Origin: Lentimicrobiaceae bacterium
Lineage (GTDB): Bacteria > Bacteroidota > Bacteroidia > Bacteroidales > Lentimicrobiaceae
Reading direction: 5' to 3'
Length of the DNA stretch: 64,000 nucleotides
NCBI GenBank assembly: GCA_020636745.1
Contig: JACJXH010000007.1
Location: 1 to 64,000, forward strand
The notes under the pieces are model-generated. The model saw only the letters and a program-made list of their open reading frames with translations, did not search any database and had not been told where the DNA came from. Below are positions 59,970 to 64,000 of the stretch, one piece after another (position 1 is the first letter of the stretch; every line of letters begins with the position of its first letter). A program made the position numbers and the translations under genes.

Positions 59970-61271
59970 ATGGATTTGTTTATAAAAATTCTTTATGCGT
60001 TGCCGGTTTACCAGTCTTCGGCCCTGGCATTGCTTCTTTTTTTTAATGGCCGGCAGGTAAGAAGCCGTTCAAGGATAATTATGGCCTTCTTTGAACTGAT
60101 TTGTGCATTGTATTTTGTGTTTAATTTTCAATATGCTCTCAGGAGTTTTGAAATTCTGGTCAGGCTTTATTTTCTGATTCTGCCGATTATTCTTCTTTTC
60201 CTGCCAATGTTTTATATTTATCTTTTATCGGTTACTACTGTGAGTTTTCGTTTTAAGCAGAAGTATCTTTGGCATTTTTTACCGGCATTCGTTATTTTGT
60301 TAGCCAATCTCCCGTTTTTATTTGCTTCATACCAGGAACGGCTGGCCTATATTTCGCATAGCTTTGATTCGGCTAACTATAATTCTGTTATACTTTATCT
60401 TACAGTAGTTTATGTTGTAGGTATTTTCGGCGTGCTTTCGGCACAACTTGTGTATTATTTCTATATGGCTGTAAAGCTTTACAAGAGTCATCGTAAATAC
60501 ATTGAAAACCATTATTCCTTTACTGAAAATATAAGTCTTAACTGGATAGTTGCCCTAATGGCCAGCCTGGTGCTGTTTTTTATCAGCAATCAGATGCTTT
60601 ATATGTTTGGAATTGATCACAGTTTTTTTTCGCCTCTGTACTATAATATTGTAATGTTGGGCATTACTCTTTTTATGGGCTATTATGCGCTTTATCAGCG
60701 CGATTTGAAGCCGTCTGAACTCTCCTTGTCATTTGTGGCTTCTGAATCTGTGGAGATTCCTGATGTTTTGCCGGTGAATGCCAATGTGGGAAATGTGTTA
60801 AGTACGGAAGAACAGGTTGTTGCTGCTGAAGAGAATGTAACAGTTAAAGATGAAAATGAGGACGATGAAAAAGTTGAAGAGACAAAATCGCAGGGAAAAT
60901 ATGCGGGTTCAGCACTTAGCACTGAACATAAGTTGTTATTGGTTAAAAGGCTTGAAGCGCTGATGTTTGAAGAAAAGATATTTGTGAATGATAGTCTGAG
61001 TGTCGAAGATGTGGCCAACCGGCTGGGCACCAATTCAAAGTATGTTTCACAGGTTATCAATGAGCAATATGGCAAGAATTTCTATAATTACATCAACTCT
61101 TATCGTGTTGAAGAGGCTCAGAAACTTTTGTTGTCGGGCGGTATGGAAAAATACACCATACTTGGTATTGCTCAAATGGTGGGTTTTGGCTCAAAATCGA
61201 GTTTCAACTCTTCGTTTAAGCGCATAACAGGCCTTACTCCAAGCGAATTTATGAAGGCCAATGGTTCTTAA
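59970..61271 (+). CDS. membrane-anchored AraC-family regulator
   Basis: A 433-residue protein from the ATG at 59970; the 20 residues open upstream look non-coding. Seven or so membrane helices (about 8-245) have the look of the Bacteroidota 7TM-HTH group. An acidic linker follows (ENEDDEKVEETKSQGKY). Then comes an AraC HTH domain (about 330-430) with LSVEDVANRLGTNSKYVSQVIN, INSYRVEEAQKLLLSG and YTILGIAQMVGFGSKSSFNSSFKRITGLTPSEF. It should sense a membrane signal and bind DNA directly. Its targets are unknown; the neighbouring T9SS adhesin and serine hydrolase genes are transcribed the other way. Confidence 0.88.
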   Translation: MDLFIKILYALPVYQSSALALLLFFNGRQVRSRSRIIMAFFELICALYFVFNFQYALRSFEILVRLYFLILPIILLFLPMFYIYLLSVTTVSFRFKQKYLWHFLPAFVILLANLPFLFASYQERLAYISHSFDSANYNSVILYLTVVYVVGIFGVLSAQLVYYFYMAVKLYKSHRKYIENHYSFTENISLNWIVALMASLVLFFISNQMLYMFGIDHSFFSPLYYNIVMLGITLFMGYYALYQRDLKPSELSLSFVASESVEIPDVLPVNANVGNVLSTEEQVVAAEENVTVKDENEDDEKVEETKSQGKYAGSALSTEHKLLLVKRLEALMFEEKIFVNDSLSVEDVANRLGTNSKYVSQVINEQYGKNFYNYINSYRVEEAQKLLLSGGMEKYTILGIAQMVGFGSKSSFNSSFKRITGLTPSEFMKANGS

Positions 61272-61307
61272 ATAAAAAAGGAGGCTGAAAAGCCTCCTTT
61301 TTTATTT
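61270..61307. terminator. bidirectional intrinsic terminator
   Basis: A 17-base perfect inverted repeat (61270-61286, 61291-61307) with a GAAA tetraloop has A-rich and T-rich outer arms. It serves both the plus-strand regulator (stop at 61271, so the stem begins inside the stop codon) and the minus-strand hydrolase (stop at 61320). Confidence 0.88.
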
Positions 61308-61319
61308 AACTTTTATTCA

Positions 61320-62660
61320 TTACTCTTTTGTCATGATAAGGTCCATCGCGCCTTGCTTTATATTTAGTTGATTGTCATTGATAAAGGCAATTTTAATGCC
61401 ACCGGCATGAAAGCTGAATTCTGTTTCGCTTTCTGCTTCGAGAGGGAATGGACTCTGACCCGTTCCTTGAGCTGTAAGCGATTGGCCTTCAAGCTTAATG
61501 GTGAGTTTTATCGGGAAATCATCACTTGAATATACGCCTTCATATTTTTTCAATTGTTCCGCAGTTATTTGCAGATTTTTAAACTCAGGCAATTTATACT
61601 CTTTTCCTAATGCTATACTCAAAACGGCAATAATCATATCGTTTTGGTTGTAATTCAATCCGTTAGAACAAATGGCAAGGCCTAGTTTTTCTTCAGGATA
61701 ATATATCAGCACCGATCTGAAACCGTCAATTCCGCCGGTATGTCCATATCCCTGAAGTTCATAAAATGGCATCCTGAATATGCCTTTTGCATATTTTCCT
61801 TCCGATTTTATCATTTCGGACAGGGAACCTTCTGAAATAAGCTGTCCATTAAAAAGTGCGTTTACAAATGTGGTTAAATCTTCGGCTGTTGAAACTACTC
61901 CTCCTGCTCCATTCGGAATGCTCATGTCTGTTTCGTTGTCTTTAACCCATTTCGCGTTTTCTATCGAGTAGGAGTAGCTCTCATTGTTGGCAGTGTTGGT
62001 AGGAACACCATAATAAGTTGACTCCAATCCGGCTTTTTTACAAATTCTTTCCTGAAGATTGGTGGCAAAATCTTTTCCGGTGATGGTCTCAAGAATGTAG
62101 CCAAGTAACAGATAATTGGTATTGCTGTATGAAGATTTCTCTCCTGGCGCAAAAACAGCCGGTTGTGCCATTATCATGGCAAGCAGCTCTTCATGGGTTT
62201 TGGGTTGTGTATTCCACGAAAGGTAGAGACTGTCATCAGTTACACTCCATAGGCCGCTCTGATGAACCAGCAAATCTTTGATGGTAATTATATCAGCATT
62301 TACTATAGCCGGATAAAAAGCTGAAAGTTTGGTGTCAAGCTGTAGTTTCTTTTCTTCAATTAGCTGAAAGGTCATGACCGAAGTAAACATCTTTGATATG
62401 GAACCCACCCTGAATCTGGTATTTGTTGTATTCGGGATGTTCTTTTCAATATCAGCCAGCCCGCAAGCTGAAGAATATACAGTTTCATTGTTTTTTAAGA
62501 TGGCAACTGTTCCCATAAACTTATTGTTTGTTGAGAGCAGGTTAAGCAATGTATCGATTTTCTGGTAACCCGAAAATGTTTGCGCTTTAATTGCCGAATC
62601 CCCCAGGGTGAGAATTAGAATGGCGAAAGCTAAAAAAAAATTACTGGTAAAAGATTTCAT
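61320..62660 (-). CDS. serine hydrolase of the beta-lactamase family (class C-like)
   Basis: A 446-residue exported protein with a signal peptide ending near AIKAQ. It has the penicillin-binding-protein fold: nucleophile S87-x-x-K90 in VGSISKMFTS, Y179-S-N in SSYSNTNYLLLGYIL, and HTGG in GYGHTGGIDGFRS as the third motif. The C-terminal 90 residues form a separate beta domain (LKKYEGVYSSDDFPIKLTIKLEG). Proteins of this kind include D-amino-acid peptidases, esterases and rarely beta-lactamases. Resistance should not be inferred. No partner genes are adjacent. Confidence 0.9.
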   Translation of the reverse strand: MKSFTSNFFLAFAILILTLGDSAIKAQTFSGYQKIDTLLNLLSTNNKFMGTVAILKNNETVYSSACGLADIEKNIPNTTNTRFRVGSISKMFTSVMTFQLIEEKKLQLDTKLSAFYPAIVNADIITIKDLLVHQSGLWSVTDDSLYLSWNTQPKTHEELLAMIMAQPAVFAPGEKSSYSNTNYLLLGYILETITGKDFATNLQERICKKAGLESTYYGVPTNTANNESYSYSIENAKWVKDNETDMSIPNGAGGVVSTAEDLTTFVNALFNGQLISEGSLSEMIKSEGKYAKGIFRMPFYELQGYGHTGGIDGFRSVLIYYPEEKLGLAICSNGLNYNQNDMIIAVLSIALGKEYKLPEFKNLQITAEQLKKYEGVYSSDDFPIKLTIKLEGQSLTAQGTGQSPFPLEAESETEFSFHAGGIKIAFINDNQLNIKQGAMDLIMTKE

Positions 62661-62924
62661 GTTGGTGGGGTTTAATTAATGTGTTGGTTTTTATTTGGTG
62701 AGTATCTTTATCTGTTCAATGGCAATATGACTATAGTATTATGTAAAGGTTACAGATGGAAAACAATAATTTAGCAGTTTGCTGTTAGTTTAACTGAAAA
62801 TAATATGTTGGATGAAAGTTTGTACTATCAGGTTTACTTTCCCCTGGTACTATTAACTCTACCTTGCCAATTATAAATCAGCAGTTTGGGTCCACTGTTT
62901 TATTAAAGTGTAATTAGGCTGGTG

Positions 62925-64000
62925 CTATTCAGCTTGTTGCGGTTTCGGGTAATTTCTTTCAATAAGTTGATAAAGGTCGTTTTTCTGGAAGGGTTTGGAA
63001 ATGTAATCATCACATCCGGCTTCAATACAACTGTTGTGGTCGGCTTCACTGGCATAAGCAGTCACGGCCGCTATTTTTATTTCCGGAGCAATGGTTTTGA
63101 TGATGCGTGTTGTTTCGAATCCGTCCATGCCGGGCATTTTCATGTCCATCAGAATCAGGTCAATTTCAGCGCCCTGTTCTATCATGCTGATGGCGTCGGA
63201 GCCATTACTGGCAAGCTTCACATTATAGTTTTTCTGTAGAAGCAGACGCTTGATATATATCATGTTAATTTCTTCATCTTCAACTACAAGAATGGTGGGT
63301 TGTGCTGAACCTTTTGTTTGTCTTTCTCGGGTTGTTTTTCCAACTTCAATGGTTTCAATGTACATAACAGGCAGCTCAACAGATATGGTTGTGCCGATGC
63401 CCAGGGTTGATTCGGCTGAGATGGTTCCATTGAGCAGCCTCACTGCTTCCTGCACGATGGATAAACCCAGCCCATTGCTGTTGTTTGTTCGTGCCGAATA
63501 AACATCCTCTTGCTGAAATGGCTCAAAAATATAGGGAAGGAACTCTTTTGAAACCCCGGTGCCGGTGTCGCTGATTCGAAGCTGCAGTTTGTTATTGCGA
63601 AAAACGTACTTCAGTATTACCTTTCCTTTGGTGGTGAATTTTATTGCATTGTCAATAAGCTCGGTAATAACTCTTGTAATCAGTGATTTATCGCTGTTTA
63701 CAGTTTGTTCGGCGTCTTGTTCAGGTGATTGCAGCTGAAAGGCTATTTTCTTTTTGAGGGCTTCGGGCTCATATTTATTGAAAATGTCGCGGATAACATC
63801 AGCTGGTTTAAAATTCTCTTTGTTAATATTGATATTGCCTGACATCATCACCGAAACATCCATAATATTGTCAATAATTCTGGTAAGCCTGTTAATGCTG
63901 TGGCTCAGATATTCCATACATTCATCGTTCTCTTCGGGCGTGTTGTCGCCTGATCTGATTAATTCGGCAAAACCAATGATGCCATTTAATGGTGTGCGGA
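62925..64000 (-). CDS. hybrid sensor histidine kinase, C-terminal part
   Basis: The gene runs off the right edge; about 358 C-terminal residues are visible. The frame reads through to the window end and begins there with RTPLNGIIGFAELI, the part of the HisKA H box just after the phospho-acceptor His, which itself lies outside. HATPase_c follows (VITELIDNAIKFT, DTGTGVSKEFL, NGLGLSIVQEA), then a receiver domain (about the last 125 residues) with TILVVEDEEINM, phospho-acceptor D in LILMDMKMPGMDGF and K in YISKPFQ. It is a hybrid kinase; output is probably via a phosphotransfer protein or another regulator outside the window. Confidence 0.92.
   Translation of the reverse strand, partial: RTPLNGIIGFAELIRSGDNTPEENDECMEYLSHSINRLTRIIDNIMDVSVMMSGNININKENFKPADVIRDIFNKYEPEALKKKIAFQLQSPEQDAEQTVNSDKSLITRVITELIDNAIKFTTKGKVILKYVFRNNKLQLRISDTGTGVSKEFLPYIFEPFQQEDVYSARTNNSNGLGLSIVQEAVRLLNGTISAESTLGIGTTISVELPVMYIETIEVGKTTRERQTKGSAQPTILVVEDEEINMIYIKRLLLQKNYNVKLASNGSDAISMIEQGAEIDLILMDMKMPGMDGFETTRIIKTIAPEIKIAAVTAYASEADHNSCIEAGCDDYISKPFQKNDLYQLIERNYPKPQQAE

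Noticed and set aside
61320..62660. Antibiotic-resistance beta-lactamase
   Set aside because: The SxxK/YxN/HTGG motifs are shared by peptidases and esterases, and the extra C-terminal domain is typical of non-lactamase members.
1..64000. tRNA, rRNA, CRISPR arrays, insertion sequences and prophage
   Set aside because: Looked for by eye on both strands. No cloverleaf with a CCA end, no regularly spaced repeats and no transposase or integrase motifs were seen.

Overview
The window looks like chromosomal DNA of a Bacteroidota bacterium, probably of the Bacteroidales/Marinilabiliales type. Four signs support this. Three proteins carry type IX secretion (T9SS) C-terminal sorting domains, and a PorZ-like T9SS component is present. 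Many genes sit just behind a TAnnTTTG -7 element, the Bacteroidota housekeeping promoter. There is a TonB receptor with a carboxypeptidase-regulatory-like N-terminus, and a RprX/RprY-like two-component pair. Shine-Dalgarno sequences are mostly absent. I see no rRNA, tRNA, CRISPR array, insertion sequence or prophage, and no broken gene; two genes run off the window ends.

Layout. 1-0.7 kb: the end of a T9SS-secreted protein and a small Gly/Pro-rich membrane peptide. 0.8-7.4 kb (minus): one six-gene operon encoding a TolC/adaptor/ABC-ATPase/permease MacAB-type exporter and its LytS/LytTR two-component system. 7.5-11.6 kb (minus): a GH3 glycosidase with a PA14 insert, and phosphoglycerate kinase. 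11.8-15.2 kb (plus): a glutamine/methionine transaminase, an omega-amidase and a DEAD-box helicase. 15.2-17.6 kb (minus): the OmpR-type two-component pair. 17.7-22.6 kb (plus): a candidate small RNA, pgi, a cytidylate-kinase-like protein and transketolase. Then ubiE/menG (minus), a lipoprotein zinc peptidase, a small His/Cys protein with a TonB receptor, an SDR protein, an exported PCMT and a small T9SS protein (plus).

31.5-45.4 kb (minus) is the most unusual part. It holds (a) a heavy-metal RND pump fused to its own TolC-like channel, with an adaptor; (b) an ECF sigma factor operon with a urea-transporter/M23-peptidase fusion, an outer-membrane barrel protein and a TPR protein; and (c) a cassette of AraC regulator, PqqD-like peptide-binding protein, ATP-grasp ligase and LysA-like PLP decarboxylase. 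Cassettes (b) and (c) are the best candidates for undescribed systems.

45.7-64 kb: porZ and recO (plus), a membrane glycosyltransferase (minus), lysS (plus), an alpha/beta hydrolase (minus), a membrane-anchored LytTR regulator and an unknown protein (plus), a SnoaL-like lipoprotein and a large T9SS-secreted adhesin-like protein (minus), a membrane AraC regulator (plus), a beta-lactamase-family serine hydrolase (minus), and the 3' part of a hybrid histidine kinase (minus). Central carbon genes (pgk, pgi, tkt) are scattered among envelope, efflux and signalling genes.

All names rest on reading motifs by eye, with no database search. Promoter and RNA calls are inferences from sequence patterns.
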